Part shown: in pieces, positions 32,418 to 41,121 of the stretch
Layout of the letters: every line of letters starts with the position of its first letter
Numbering within the stretch: the first letter of the stretch is position 1
Source: Candidatus Pantoea varia
Lineage (GTDB): Bacteria > Pseudomonadota > Gammaproteobacteria > Enterobacterales > Enterobacteriaceae
NCBI RefSeq assembly: GCF_900115075.1
Contig: NZ_FOVG01000002.1
Location: forward strand, 310,001 to 374,000
Direction: 5' to 3'
DNA: 64,000 nt
Position numbers and translations under genes: made by a program
Notes under the pieces: model-generated
Database searches by the model: none
Seen by the model: the letters and a program-made list of their open reading frames with translations, nothing else
Told to the model about the DNA's origin: nothing

Positions 32418-33800
32418 TTGGCCAAAGCGGCAAAACGCGCATTTGTCTGTAACGAATGTGGCGCAGATTACCCACGCTGGCAGGGGCAATGTAGCGCCTG
32501 CCACGCCTGGAACACCATCACCGAGGTGCGCATTGCCGCCTCGCCCGCCGCTGCGCGTAACGAGCGCCTGAGTGGCTATGCCGGCAGCGCCGGAACCAGC
32601 CGGGTGCAGAAGCTCTCTGAAATCAGCCTGGAGGCGTTACCGCGCTTCTCGACCAGCTTCAAAGAGTTTGACCGTGTGCTGGGCGGTGGGGTGGTGCCGG
32701 GCAGTGCTATTCTGATTGGCGGCAGCCCCGGCGCGGGGAAATCCACGCTGCTGCTGCAGGTAATGTGCCGGTTGTCAGAGGGCATGAAAACCCTTTACGT
32801 CACCGGTGAAGAGTCACTACAACAGGTCGCGATGCGTGCCCATCGTCTGGGATTACCCACCGAAAATGTAAATATGCTGTCGGAAACCAGCATTGAGCAG
32901 ATCTGTCTGATCGCCGAACAGGAGCAGCCGCAACTGATGGTGATCGACTCGATCCAGGTGATGCACATGGCGGAGATCCAGTCATCGCCGGGCAGCGTCG
33001 CTCAGGTACGTGAAACCGCGGCTTACCTGACGCGCTTCGCCAAAACACGCGGTGTGGCGATCATCATGGTCGGTCACGTCACCAAAGATGGCTCACTGGC
33101 CGGACCGAAAGTGCTGGAGCACTGTATCGACTGCTCAGTCCTGCTGGATGGTGATGCCGACTCCCGCTTCCGCACCCTGCGTAGTCATAAAAACCGCTTC
33201 GGCGCGGTCAATGAGCTGGGTGTGTTTGCCATGACCGAACAGGGCATGCGTGAAGTCAGCAATCCGTCCGCTATCTTCCTGTCGCGTGGCGAAGAGGTCA
33301 CCTCGGGCAGTTCTGTCATGGTGCTATGGGAAGGAACCCGTCCGCTGCTGGTGGAGATTCAGGCGCTGGTCGATCACTCGATGATGGGCAATCCACGCCG
33401 CGTGGCGGTGGGTCTGGAGCAGAACCGCCTGGCGATTCTGCTGGCCGTTTTACACCGTCATGGCGGATTGCAGATGGCGGATCAGGATGTGTTCGTCAAC
33501 GTGGTTGGCGGCGTTAAAGTGACCGAAACCAGTGCTGACCTGGCGCTGATGTTGTCGATGGTATCGAGCCTGCGGGATCGTCCGTTGCCTCAGGATCTGG
33601 TGATCTTTGGCGAAGTGGGACTGGCCGGTGAGATCCGTCCGGTGCCCAGCGGTCAGGAGCGCATCTCTGAAGCGGCGAAGCATGGCTTCAAACGCGCCAT
33701 TGTACCGGCAGGGAATGCACCGAAAAAACCGATTGCCGGGATGCAGGTTTTCAGCGCGAAGAAGCTGGCCGATGCGCTGGCGATTCTGGACGATCTGTAA
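32418..33800 (+). CDS. radA: DNA repair protein RadA (TTG start)
   Basis: RadA is a RecA-like ATPase that drives branch migration in recombination. The 460-residue protein has an N-terminal Cys4 zinc finger (CNECGADYPRWQGQCSAC), Walker A GGSPGAGKST, the RadA-specific KNRFG motif and a C-terminal Lon-like domain (VVGGVKVTETSADLAL; FGEVGLAGEIRPVPSGQERI, cut). The start codon is TTG with GAGG 11 bases upstream, giving the expected MAKAAKRAF start. Same length as in E. coli. It lies between serB and nadR. Confidence 0.96.
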   Translation: MAKAAKRAFVCNECGADYPRWQGQCSACHAWNTITEVRIAASPAAARNERLSGYAGSAGTSRVQKLSEISLEALPRFSTSFKEFDRVLGGGVVPGSAILIGGSPGAGKSTLLLQVMCRLSEGMKTLYVTGEESLQQVAMRAHRLGLPTENVNMLSETSIEQICLIAEQEQPQLMVIDSIQVMHMAEIQSSPGSVAQVRETAAYLTRFAKTRGVAIIMVGHVTKDGSLAGPKVLEHCIDCSVLLDGDADSRFRTLRSHKNRFGAVNELGVFAMTEQGMREVSNPSAIFLSRGEEVTSGSSVMVLWEGTRPLLVEIQALVDHSMMGNPRRVAVGLEQNRLAILLAVLHRHGGLQMADQDVFVNVVGGVKVTETSADLALMLSMVSSLRDRPLPQDLVIFGEVGLAGEIRPVPSGQERISEAAKHGFKRAIVPAGNAPKKPIAGMQVFSAKKLADALAILDDL

Positions 33801-33875
33801 TGCGCCTGCGGCCTGCCAGCCTGCGTCGCGGGCAGGCCGCTCCCACCTTAACCGCATTGATGCAGGAGGCACGAC

Positions 33876-35117
33876 ATGTCGTCGTTTGATTATCTGAAAA
33901 CGGCTATTCGCCAGCAGGGCCATACGCTGCAACAGGTCGCTGATGCCAGCGGCATGACCAAAGGCTATCTGAGCCAGTTGCTCAATGCCAAAATCAAAAG
34001 CCCCAGCGCGCAAAAGCTGGAGGCTCTGCACCGTTTCCTGGGGCTGGAGTTTCCGCGCCGCGACAAAACGGTGGGCGTGGTTTTTGGTAAGTTCTATCCG
34101 CTGCACACCGGCCATATCTATCTGATACAGCGCGCCTGTAGCCAGGTCGATGAGCTACATATCATTATGGGCTACGATGAGCCGCGTGACCGCGAACTGT
34201 TTGAGAACAGCGCAATGTCACAGCAGCCTACGGTCAGCGATCGCCTGCGCTGGCTGCTGCAGACCTTTAAGTATCAGAAAAATATTCGTATTCACGCTTT
34301 TGATGAAGAGGGGATTGAACCCTATCCGCACGGCTGGGATGTCTGGAGTGAAGGCGTCAGCGCCTTCCTCAGCGAGCACGGCATTGCGCCAGACTGCATC
34401 TACACCAGCGAAGCGCCCGATGCGGAGATGTATCAGCAACATCTTGGCATTCAGACCGTGCTGGTCGATCCCAGCCGATCCTTTATGAGCATCAGTGGCG
34501 CGCAGATTCGTCAGGATCCGTTCCGCTTCTGGGATTACATTCCCACCGAAGTGAAACCGTTCTTTGTGCGCACCGTGGCGATCCTCGGCGGAGAATCGAG
34601 CGGTAAATCAACGCTGGTGAATAAGCTCGCCAACATCTTCAACACCACCAGTGCCTGGGAATATGGCCGCGACTATGTCTTCTCCCACCTGGGCGGTGAC
34701 GAAATGGCGCTGCAATATTCTGATTACGACAAGATCGCGCTGGGTCAGGCGCAGTACATCGATTTCGCCGTCAAATATGCCAACAAAGTGGCGTTTATCG
34801 ACACCGACTTTGTGACCACACAGGCGTTTTGTCTGAAGTATGAAGGGCGTGAACATCCCTTTGTGCAGGCCCTGATCGATGAATATCGTTTTGATCTGGT
34901 GATTCTGCTGGAGAACAACGTGCCCTGGGTTGCGGATGGATTGCGCAGCCTGGGCAGCTCAGTGGATCGACGGGAGTTTCAGTCGATGCTGGTGACGATG
35001 CTGCGTGAAAACAACATCGAATTCCTGCACGTGCAGGAAGATGATTATGACGCGCGTTTCCTGCGCTGCATTGAGCTGGTCAAAGCGATGCTGGGCGAGA
35101 AAAACGCCCAGCCGTAA
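33876..35117 (+). CDS. nadR: Trifunctional NAD biosynthesis regulator NadR
   Basis: NadR represses NAD synthesis genes and also acts as an NMN adenylyltransferase and nicotinamide riboside kinase. The 413 residues show all three parts. These are a lambda-repressor-type helix-turn-helix (LQQVADASGMTKGYLSQLL, residues 15-40), a nucleotidyltransferase domain with GKFYPLHTGHIYLI (about 68-81) and SISGAQIR, and a C-terminal kinase with Walker A LGGESSGKSTL (about 233-243). Ribosome site GGAGG. A 10-base-arm hairpin (33808-33840) in the gap after radA has no U-tract and may modulate but not end transcription. Confidence 0.95.
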   Translation: MSSFDYLKTAIRQQGHTLQQVADASGMTKGYLSQLLNAKIKSPSAQKLEALHRFLGLEFPRRDKTVGVVFGKFYPLHTGHIYLIQRACSQVDELHIIMGYDEPRDRELFENSAMSQQPTVSDRLRWLLQTFKYQKNIRIHAFDEEGIEPYPHGWDVWSEGVSAFLSEHGIAPDCIYTSEAPDAEMYQQHLGIQTVLVDPSRSFMSISGAQIRQDPFRFWDYIPTEVKPFFVRTVAILGGESSGKSTLVNKLANIFNTTSAWEYGRDYVFSHLGGDEMALQYSDYDKIALGQAQYIDFAVKYANKVAFIDTDFVTTQAFCLKYEGREHPFVQALIDEYRFDLVILLENNVPWVADGLRSLGSSVDRREFQSMLVTMLRENNIEFLHVQEDDYDARFLRCIELVKAMLGEKNAQP

Positions 35118-35126
35118 CGCAGGCTG

Positions 35127-35157
35127 TGACCCGGTCTGCCGCACGGCAGCCGGGTCA
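35127..35157. other. Strong hairpin between converging nadR and oxidoreductase genes
   Basis: TGACCCGG (35127-35134) pairs with CCGGGTCA (35150-35157), and CTGCCG pairs with CGGCAG inside. No U-tract follows on either side, so this is at best a weak or Rho-assisted terminator for both genes. Confidence 0.5.
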
Positions 35158-35162
35158 GCGCA

Positions 35163-36164
35163 TTAATAGACCATCACCACTTTGCCGCGCATGTGGCCTT
35201 CCAGCACGCGCTGATGGGCAGCGGTTAAGGTCTCAACGCTCAGACCGTGCAGCGTCTCGCTCAGTGTGGTTTGCAGCTTACCTTCATCCAGCAACGCCGA
35301 TACCGCATCCAGAATCTCGCCCTGACGCGCCATATCCGGCGTGTTGAACATGCTGCGGGTATACATCAGTTCGAAGTGCAGGGCAGCACTCTTCAGCTTC
35401 AGCTGATCCATCGACAGCGGATGTTCATTTTCCACGATGGTACAGATATGACCCTGTGGAGCGATCAGCTTCGCCATCGTCTCCCAGTGTCCGTCGGTAT
35501 CATTCAGACAGAAAATATAATCGACCTGCTTAATGCCCTGTTTCTCCAGCTCACCGATCATATCTTTGTAGTTGATCACCCGATCGGCGCCGCGATCGCG
35601 GCACCACTGGGCTGAATCTTCACGCGAGGCGGTCGCAATGATCTTCACCTTGCTGCGCAGCTTCGCCAGTGGGATCGCCAGCGATCCGACACCGCCCGCG
35701 CCGCCGACGATCAGCAGGGTCTGATCTTCCGTTGCTGACTCCAGGTTCAGTCGCTCAAACAGTCCTTCCCAGGCGGTCAGAGCCGTCAGCGGGATCGCGG
35801 CCGACTGCGCCCAGTCCAGGCTCTCTGGCTTGTGACCGGTGATGCGTGAGTCAACCAGCTGCTCGGTGCTGTTACTGCCAGGACGGGTCAGGTCGCCGGC
35901 ATAAAAGACTTCATCACCAGGCTTAAAGTTGCTGACTGAGCTGCCCACTTCCAGCACGACGCCGCTGGCATCCCAGCCGAGGATGCGTGGCTGCTGTAAG
36001 CCGTTCTTCTTTGCCCCATTGTGCACCTTGGTATCGACCGGGTTGACCGACGCGGCTTTGACTTCGACCCGCAGGTCATACTCACCTGGCGTGGGGGTTT
36101 CGGGGAAAATTTCGGTGAAGTTTTCAGGATTTTCGGGATTAACTGCGATAGCGCGAATAGACAT
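35163..36164 (-). CDS. Zinc-type alcohol dehydrogenase-like NADPH:quinone oxidoreductase
   Basis: The 333-residue medium-chain dehydrogenase/reductase belongs to the quinone-oxidoreductase/ZADH group. The GroES-like N-terminal domain carries VKAASVNPVDTKVHNG and ILGWDASGVVLEVG. The Rossmann domain has LLIVGGAGGVGSLAIPLAK (residues about 153-171). The catalytic and structural zinc Cys residues of true alcohol dehydrogenases are absent, so it is a zinc-free NAD(P)H-dependent reductase acting on quinones or alkenals. A LysR gene is divergent 95 bases away and probably controls it. The substrate is unknown. Confidence 0.88.
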   Translation of the reverse strand: MSIRAIAVNPENPENFTEIFPETPTPGEYDLRVEVKAASVNPVDTKVHNGAKKNGLQQPRILGWDASGVVLEVGSSVSNFKPGDEVFYAGDLTRPGSNSTEQLVDSRITGHKPESLDWAQSAAIPLTALTAWEGLFERLNLESATEDQTLLIVGGAGGVGSLAIPLAKLRSKVKIIATASREDSAQWCRDRGADRVINYKDMIGELEKQGIKQVDYIFCLNDTDGHWETMAKLIAPQGHICTIVENEHPLSMDQLKLKSAALHFELMYTRSMFNTPDMARQGEILDAVSALLDEGKLQTTLSETLHGLSVETLTAAHQRVLEGHMRGKVVMVY

Positions 36165-36259
36165 AAAGATTCTCCTTAGTAAGTTACTTAAGTGTAGAAC
36201 CTGGTTTTAGCGGTGATAAGATGGACAATCTTTCATAGAGTGTTCGTCTGGGGTGAACA

Positions 36260-37156
36260 ATGGCGTTTCGTCAGTGGCAGGATATGGCGCTGTTTGCGCT
36301 GGTGGCGGAGTGCGGGAGCTTTACCGGCGCGGCAGAACGCGCGGGTCTGCCCAAATCAAGCGTCAGTCAGCGCATAAGCCAGCTGGAGCAGCGACTGGGG
36401 ATTCGGTTACTGAACCGCACCACCCGCCAGCTCAACCTGACCTTCGCCGGTGAGCGCTATCTGCTGCATTGCCAGGAGATGATGCAGGCCAGTGAACGCG
36501 CCGATCAGGCGATCGCCAGCCTGCGGGAAAATCCCAGCGGGCGTCTGCGCATCACCAGCCCGGCAGGCATTGGCGCTACGCTGCTGGCGCGCTGTAACGC
36601 GGCGTTTTTACGTCTTTATCCCGATGTAACGCTGGATGTCTCGATCTCCGATGAGATGCGCGATCTGGTGCAGGAGGGCTTCGATGTGGCGCTGCGCACA
36701 GGTAAGCCGCAGGAGTCCTCGCTGATTGGCCGCCGGATAGGCAACTGCCCGCGACTGCTGGTGGCTTCACAGCACTATCTCAATCAGCATCCACCCCTGC
36801 TTCATCCACAACAGCTCTCGGCCCACCGCTGTATTGCGCATCGTGCCTGGAATGAATGGGTGTTGCAGCGCGATGATGAGTTCTATCGCTGGCTGCTGCC
36901 GCCAGGCCATCTCACCGACAATTTACTCTATGCGCGCGAATCTGCGCTGGGCGATGCGGGTATTACGCTGCTGCCGCACTTTCTGACCGATGGGGCGATG
37001 GCGGATCCCCGGCTGGTGCCGGTGCTGCCGGAATGGGAAATCGAGGGAAATGAGCTGTGGCTGGTCTATCCAGGCCGTAAACTGAACTCACCTGCGCTGG
37101 CGCGCTTTATTGAGTTTGCGCTGCAGTCTCCGGTATTCAGAGAGTTTTATCGCTGA
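36260..37156 (+). CDS. LysR family transcriptional regulator
   Basis: The 298-residue LysR protein has a winged helix at residues 5-62 (LVAECGSFTGAAERAGLPKSSVSQRISQLE, key part FTGAAERAGLPKSSVSQ) and an effector domain beginning GRLRITSPAGIGATLL. It resembles the DmlR/PerR-like group. Its start has GGGGTGA ahead. Divergence from the quinone oxidoreductase suggests local control, possibly by quinones or aldehydes, as is common for such pairs. A TAAGTTACTTA palindrome at about 36177-36190 lies near the oxidoreductase start and could be part of a binding site. Confidence 0.88.
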   Translation: MAFRQWQDMALFALVAECGSFTGAAERAGLPKSSVSQRISQLEQRLGIRLLNRTTRQLNLTFAGERYLLHCQEMMQASERADQAIASLRENPSGRLRITSPAGIGATLLARCNAAFLRLYPDVTLDVSISDEMRDLVQEGFDVALRTGKPQESSLIGRRIGNCPRLLVASQHYLNQHPPLLHPQQLSAHRCIAHRAWNEWVLQRDDEFYRWLLPPGHLTDNLLYARESALGDAGITLLPHFLTDGAMADPRLVPVLPEWEIEGNELWLVYPGRKLNSPALARFIEFALQSPVFREFYR

Positions 37157-37171
37157 GTGAACCATCAAAAA

Positions 37172-37191
37172 GGGCGGCATCGCTGCCGCCC
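37172..37191. terminator. Bidirectional terminator between LysR gene and ettA
   Basis: GGGCGGCA (37172-37179), loop TCGC and TGCCGCCC (37184-37191) are flanked by AAAAA on the left and GTTTATT on the right. It serves both converging genes. Confidence 0.85.
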
Positions 37192-37201
37192 GTTTATTCG
37201 A

Positions 37202-38869
37202 TTACTTCGTCATACGTTTGTACTTGATGCGCTTCGGCTCCAGCGCTTCGGCGCCGAGGGTACGCTTTTTGTACTCTTCATATTCGGTAAAGTTACCTTC
37301 GAAGAATTCGATGTTGCCCTCATCCTGGTAATCCAGAATGTGCGTGGCAATACGGTCCAGGAACCAGCGGTCATGCGAGATCACCATCGCACAGCCCGGG
37401 AACTCCAGCAGGGCGTTTTCCAGCGCGCGCAGGGTTTCAATGTCCAGGTCGTTGGTTGGCTCATCGAGCAGCAGCATGTTGCCGCCAACCTGCAGCAGCT
37501 TCGCGAGGTGCAGACGACCACGCTCACCACCCGACAGTTCGCCTACGCGTTTGCCCTGATCGACGCCTTTAAAGTTAAAGCGGCCGACATAGGCGCGGCT
37601 TGGCATCTCGGTATTACCAATGCGCATGATGTCCTGACCGCCGGAAACCTCTTCCCACACGGTTTTGGAATTGTCCATGCTGTCACGGAACTGATCCACG
37701 GACGCCAGCTTCACGGTTTCACCCAGTACAATCTCGCCGGAATCAGGTTGTTCCTGACCAGACATCATGCGGAACAGCGTCGATTTACCCGCGCCGTTCG
37801 GACCGATAATGCCGACAATCGCGCCTTTTGGCACAGAGAACGAGAGATCGTCAATCAGCACACGGTCGCCATAGGACTTACGCAGATTGCTGACTTCCAG
37901 CACTTTGTCACCCAGACGGGCGCCTGGCGGAATGAACAGTTCGTTGGTTTCGTTACGCTTCTGGTAGTCGGTGTTGTTCAGCTCTTCAAAGCGTGCCAGA
38001 CGGGCTTTGCCTTTAGACTGCTGGCCTTTTGGCCCTTTGCGCACCCACTCCAGCTCTTTCTCAATCGACTTACGACGCGCGGCTTCAGAAGAGGCTTCCT
38101 GCGCCAGACGCGCATCCTTCTGCTCCAGCCAGGAGGAGTAGTTGCCTTCCCACGGAATACCTTCACCGCGGTCAAGTTCCAGAATCCAGCCTGCCACGTT
38201 ATCCAGGAAGTAACGGTCGTGCGTAATCGCGACGACGGTGCCTTCGAAGTCATGCAGGAAGCGCTCCAGCCAGGCGACAGATTCGGCGTCCAGGTGGTTC
38301 GTGGGTTCGTCCAGCAGCAGCATGTCTGGTTTTTCCAGCAGCAGACGGCACAGGGCGACGCGGCGACGTTCACCACCGGAAAGGGTCGCGATTTTCGCGT
38401 CCCAGTCTGGCAGGCGCAGCGCATCGGCAGCACGTTCCAGCTGGGTATTCAGGTTGTGACCATCGTGCGCCTGGATGATTTCTTCCAGACGGCCCTGCTC
38501 AGCGGCCAGCTTGTCGAAGTCAGCATCCTCTTCGGCATAGAGCGCATAGACTTCGTCGAGACGTTTCAGTGCGCCAACCACTTCTGACAGCGCTTCTTCA
38601 ACTGACTCGCGCACGGTGTGTTCAAGGTTAAGCTGCGGCTCCTGCGGCAGGTAGCCAATCTTAAGGCCTGGCTGCGGACGTGCTTCCCCTTCGATATCTT
38701 TATCGATGCCGGCCATGATGCGCAGCAAGGTAGATTTACCCGCGCCATTCAGACCGAGTACGCCGATTTTTGCGCCAGGGAAGAAGCTGAGAGAGATGTT
38801 TTTCAGGATATGTCGCTTCGGCGGAACCACTTTGCCGACGCGATGCATGCTATAGACGAATTGAGCCAC
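37202..38869 (-). CDS. ettA: Energy-dependent translational throttle ATPase EttA (GTG start)
   Basis: EttA is an ABC-F protein that binds the ribosomal E site and gates the first peptide bond according to ADP/ATP ratio. The 555 residues match E. coli exactly in length. Two ATPase domains are visible (Walker [10 protein letters not shown] and GPNGAGKST, signatures LSGGERRRV and LSGGERGRL, Walker [12 protein letters not shown] and [11 protein letters not shown]). Between them lies the P-site tRNA-interaction linker rich in Arg/Lys/Glu (residues about 240-320). The start codon is GTG. In E. coli slt is the next gene; here two catabolic cassettes are inserted between them. Confidence 0.97.
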   Translation of the reverse strand: MAQFVYSMHRVGKVVPPKRHILKNISLSFFPGAKIGVLGLNGAGKSTLLRIMAGIDKDIEGEARPQPGLKIGYLPQEPQLNLEHTVRESVEEALSEVVGALKRLDEVYALYAEEDADFDKLAAEQGRLEEIIQAHDGHNLNTQLERAADALRLPDWDAKIATLSGGERRRVALCRLLLEKPDMLLLDEPTNHLDAESVAWLERFLHDFEGTVVAITHDRYFLDNVAGWILELDRGEGIPWEGNYSSWLEQKDARLAQEASSEAARRKSIEKELEWVRKGPKGQQSKGKARLARFEELNNTDYQKRNETNELFIPPGARLGDKVLEVSNLRKSYGDRVLIDDLSFSVPKGAIVGIIGPNGAGKSTLFRMMSGQEQPDSGEIVLGETVKLASVDQFRDSMDNSKTVWEEVSGGQDIMRIGNTEMPSRAYVGRFNFKGVDQGKRVGELSGGERGRLHLAKLLQVGGNMLLLDEPTNDLDIETLRALENALLEFPGCAMVISHDRWFLDRIATHILDYQDEGNIEFFEGNFTEYEEYKKRTLGAEALEPKRIKYKRMTK

Positions 38870-39049
38870 GTTGGTTTGAGCCTCTGGGTCTGTTGGTCGT
38901 TGGAATGATGTCGAAGTTTAGCCTTTTTCACCGTTTAATCCCAGCCGGGGGGCGGCGAATAATGCCCTGAAGGAGGTGATGCCGGACAACGTGTGGGATA
39001 ACTGTCTGATTTCCGCGCTCAATCGGTGACAATACGTCAGAGGCAGGCC

Positions 39050-39814
39050 TCAGGGCAGGCGAAGCGGTATCGCCTGCTGCGCCAGCCAGTTCTGCAACGC
39101 CTGATCGGGCGCGCTGTCGCTCACCAGCAGATCAAAGCGCTGCAGCCCGGCGATGCGGGCAGGCAGTACCTTGCCATATTTACTGCTGTCCGCCACCAGC
39201 ACACACGAACGGGCGCGCAGCATGGCGTGATGTTTCATCATCAGCTCATTGGTGTTGTAGCAGGTCGCACCCTGATCTTTGTCGATGCCTGCGGCAGAGA
39301 TAAAAGCCAGCGTCGGACAGAGATCGTCAAGGAGGGTATGCACGCCAATCGGCGTAAACAGCGCATTGTCGGCATGAAACTCACCGCCGCTGAGGATGAC
39401 GTTGCAGGCGGGTTTCTCTTTCAGGGTCAGAAAGGTATTCATGGCGCAGCAGATGGCGGTAAACGACAGCGTGTCGGGAATGGCATCAACGATGTAGGGC
39501 AGGGTGGTGCCGCAATCAAAGAAAACCGTATCGTTCTCGTTGATCAGGCTGGCCGCCACCTGTGCCAGGCGCTGCTTTCTGGCGGCATTCTGCCCATGCT
39601 GATCGCTGATAAAATAGTGACCGGCATGACTTTTCGGGTCGCTGACGATGTAGCCGCCCAGCAGGACCACACTGGAACCCGGCTCGGTTAAATCGCGGCG
39701 AACCGTCATCTCTGAGACACCCAGCAGCTGGGCCGCATCTTTCAGATGCAGTTTGTCGGTGCGTTTCAGCGCCTGCGTCAGCTTGTGAATGCGTTCGTCG
39801 CGCCGGGTTTCCAT
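39050..39814 (-). CDS. deoR: DeoR-family repressor of deoxyribose genes
   Basis: The 254-residue regulator is very like E. coli DeoR. An N-terminal winged helix (ETRRDERIHKL; LHLKDAAQLLGVSEMTVRRDL, core LGVSEMTVRRDL) precedes a sugar-phosphate-sensing domain (NDTVFFDCGTTLPYIVDAI; FISAAGIDKDQGATC). DeoR senses deoxyribose-5-phosphate. ATG at 39814 is taken, giving METRRDERI with GAGAG 6 bases ahead. It is divergent from deoK-deoP-deoX, the same set controlled by DeoQ in Salmonella, so it could equally be called deoQ. Two DeoR-like 16-base operators lie between. Confidence 0.85.
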   Translation of the reverse strand: METRRDERIHKLTQALKRTDKLHLKDAAQLLGVSEMTVRRDLTEPGSSVVLLGGYIVSDPKSHAGHYFISDQHGQNAARKQRLAQVAASLINENDTVFFDCGTTLPYIVDAIPDTLSFTAICCAMNTFLTLKEKPACNVILSGGEFHADNALFTPIGVHTLLDDLCPTLAFISAAGIDKDQGATCYNTNELMMKHHAMLRARSCVLVADSSKYGKVLPARIAGLQRFDLLVSDSAPDQALQNWLAQQAIPLRLP

Positions 39815-40039
39815 GGTCATCTCTCAGTTACCTTTCCTGCAGTGCGGAGAAAAGACGCCGGAATCGACGTCAATACGCTACAAACCTCACAGATTTTAAT
39901 GAGTTGCGTCTCATCCGCCAGGCTGGCAGTCAATCTTACCCGCAATCTGTCAGGGCCGCAAACCTCCGCCATGCGGTGATAACGGCCCATCCCCACAGGC
40001 GAGCACGTCTCTCAGCCGCCACGGTCCATGATGTTATCT

Positions 40040-40055
40040 TGTTATAATAGTAACA
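40040..40055. promoter_or_regulatory. DeoR-type operator, distal copy
   Basis: TGTTATAATAGTAACA has the arms TGTTA and TAACA six bases apart, exactly as in the E. coli DeoR operator (TGTTAGAATTCTAACA). It lies 106 bases centre to centre from the second copy, compatible with looping between sites. Confidence 0.75.
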
Positions 40056-40105
40056 CTTTCAAATGCCATTCATGCCGTTTTCCGCTAATTCTCACCGCTT
40101 CAGGA

Positions 40106-40121
40106 TGTGGTTTTTGTCACA
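40106..40121 (+). promoter_or_regulatory. CRP-cAMP binding site upstream of deoK
   Basis: TGTGGTTTTTGTCACA matches the CRP core TGTGA-N6-TCACA with one mismatch, and the flanking bases also fit. It sits between the two DeoR-like operators, about 90 bases before deoK, implying catabolite activation. Confidence 0.78.
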
Positions 40122-40145
40122 TATTTAACCTTTAAGAAAGGTTAT

Positions 40146-40161
40146 TGTTACTTTAATAACA
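40146..40161. promoter_or_regulatory. DeoR-type operator, proximal copy
   Basis: TGTTACTTTAATAACA has the same TGTTA-N6-TAACA arms as the distal copy. With a class II CRP site centred near 40113, transcription would start near 40155, inside this operator. A hairpin-like AACCTTT/AAAGGTT lies just upstream. Confidence 0.75.
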
Positions 40162-40194
40162 TTTGAACTGTGAAAAACATCCGGGAGTTCTGTC

Positions 40195-41112
40195 ATGACA
40201 ATTGCGGTCATCGGCTCAAACATGGTCGATCTGATTACCTATACCAACAGCCTGCCGAAAGCGGGCGAAACCCTGGAGGCGCCCGACTTTGCCATTGGCT
40301 GCGGCGGTAAAGGCGCTAACCAGGCGGTTGCGGCCGCGAAAATGGGTGGCAGCGTGATGATGGTGAGCAAGGTTGGCGACGATCTCTTTGCTCCCAACAC
40401 CGTGGCTAATCTGCAGCAGCAGGGCGTGGACACGCGCTTTGTTACCACCGCACCAGGCACCTCCAGCGGCGTGGCACCGATTTTTGTCGATGACCAGTCG
40501 CAGAACCGCATTCTGATTATCAAAGGCGCCAACCAGCAGCTGAAACCGGCCGATATCGACGATGCGGCAGAGGCGCTGAAAGCCTGTGAGCTGATCATCC
40601 TGCAACTGGAGATCCCGCTGGAGACGGTCTATTACGCTATCGATTTTGCCCGCCAGCATCAGATCAACGTGATCCTGAATCCGGCCCCGGCCGTTGCCTC
40701 GCTTGATATTGATTACGCCTGCAAATGCGACTTCTTTATGCCGAACGAAACCGAGCTGGAGATTCTCACCGGCCTGCCGATCAGCACCGATGAAGAGGTG
40801 ATCCTCGCCGGGCAGTCGCTGCTGAAGCGCGGTCTTAAAAATCTGATCATTACTCTGGGCAGCCGGGGATCGGTCTGGATGAGCGGCGACCAGGTGCATC
40901 GCGTGGCTGCGACGCCGGTTCAGGCGGTCGATACCAGCGGCGCGGGTGATGCCTTTATCGGCTGTTTTGCGTATCTGCTGGTGAAAACCGGCGATGTGGC
41001 CGCTGCCATGACTCAGGCTTCTGCTTATGCCGCCTGTAGCGTCACCGGGCGCGGCACGCAGCGCGCTTATCCCGACGCAGAGGTGTTTCAGCGTTTTCTC
41101 AACCGTAACTGA
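40195..41112 (+). CDS. deoK: Deoxyribokinase DeoK
   Basis: The PfkB-family kinase phosphorylates 2-deoxyribose at C5, feeding the DeoC aldolase. At 305 residues it strongly resembles Salmonella DeoK, including the start IAVIGSNMVDLITYTN, the glycine-rich GCGGKGANQAVAAAKMG and the catalytic DTSGAGDAFIG. Ordinary ribokinase is a weaker alternative because deoP and deoX follow and the repressor is DeoR-like. The ribosome site GGGAG precedes the ATG. It is the first gene of deoK-deoP-deoX. No deoC aldolase is in the window. Confidence 0.88.
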   Translation: MTIAVIGSNMVDLITYTNSLPKAGETLEAPDFAIGCGGKGANQAVAAAKMGGSVMMVSKVGDDLFAPNTVANLQQQGVDTRFVTTAPGTSSGVAPIFVDDQSQNRILIIKGANQQLKPADIDDAAEALKACELIILQLEIPLETVYYAIDFARQHQINVILNPAPAVASLDIDYACKCDFFMPNETELEILTGLPISTDEEVILAGQSLLKRGLKNLIITLGSRGSVWMSGDQVHRVAATPVQAVDTSGAGDAFIGCFAYLLVKTGDVAAAMTQASAYAACSVTGRGTQRAYPDAEVFQRFLNRN

Positions 41113-41121
41113 GGTTCTGCT

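Noticed and set aside
33450..34115. A 221-codon minus-strand frame spanning the radA/nadR junction
   Set aside because: It crosses two conserved genes on the other strand and has no motif support.
37157..38587. A 476-codon plus-strand frame opposite ettA
   Set aside because: Antisense of a highly conserved gene with no recognisable domain and no ribosome site.
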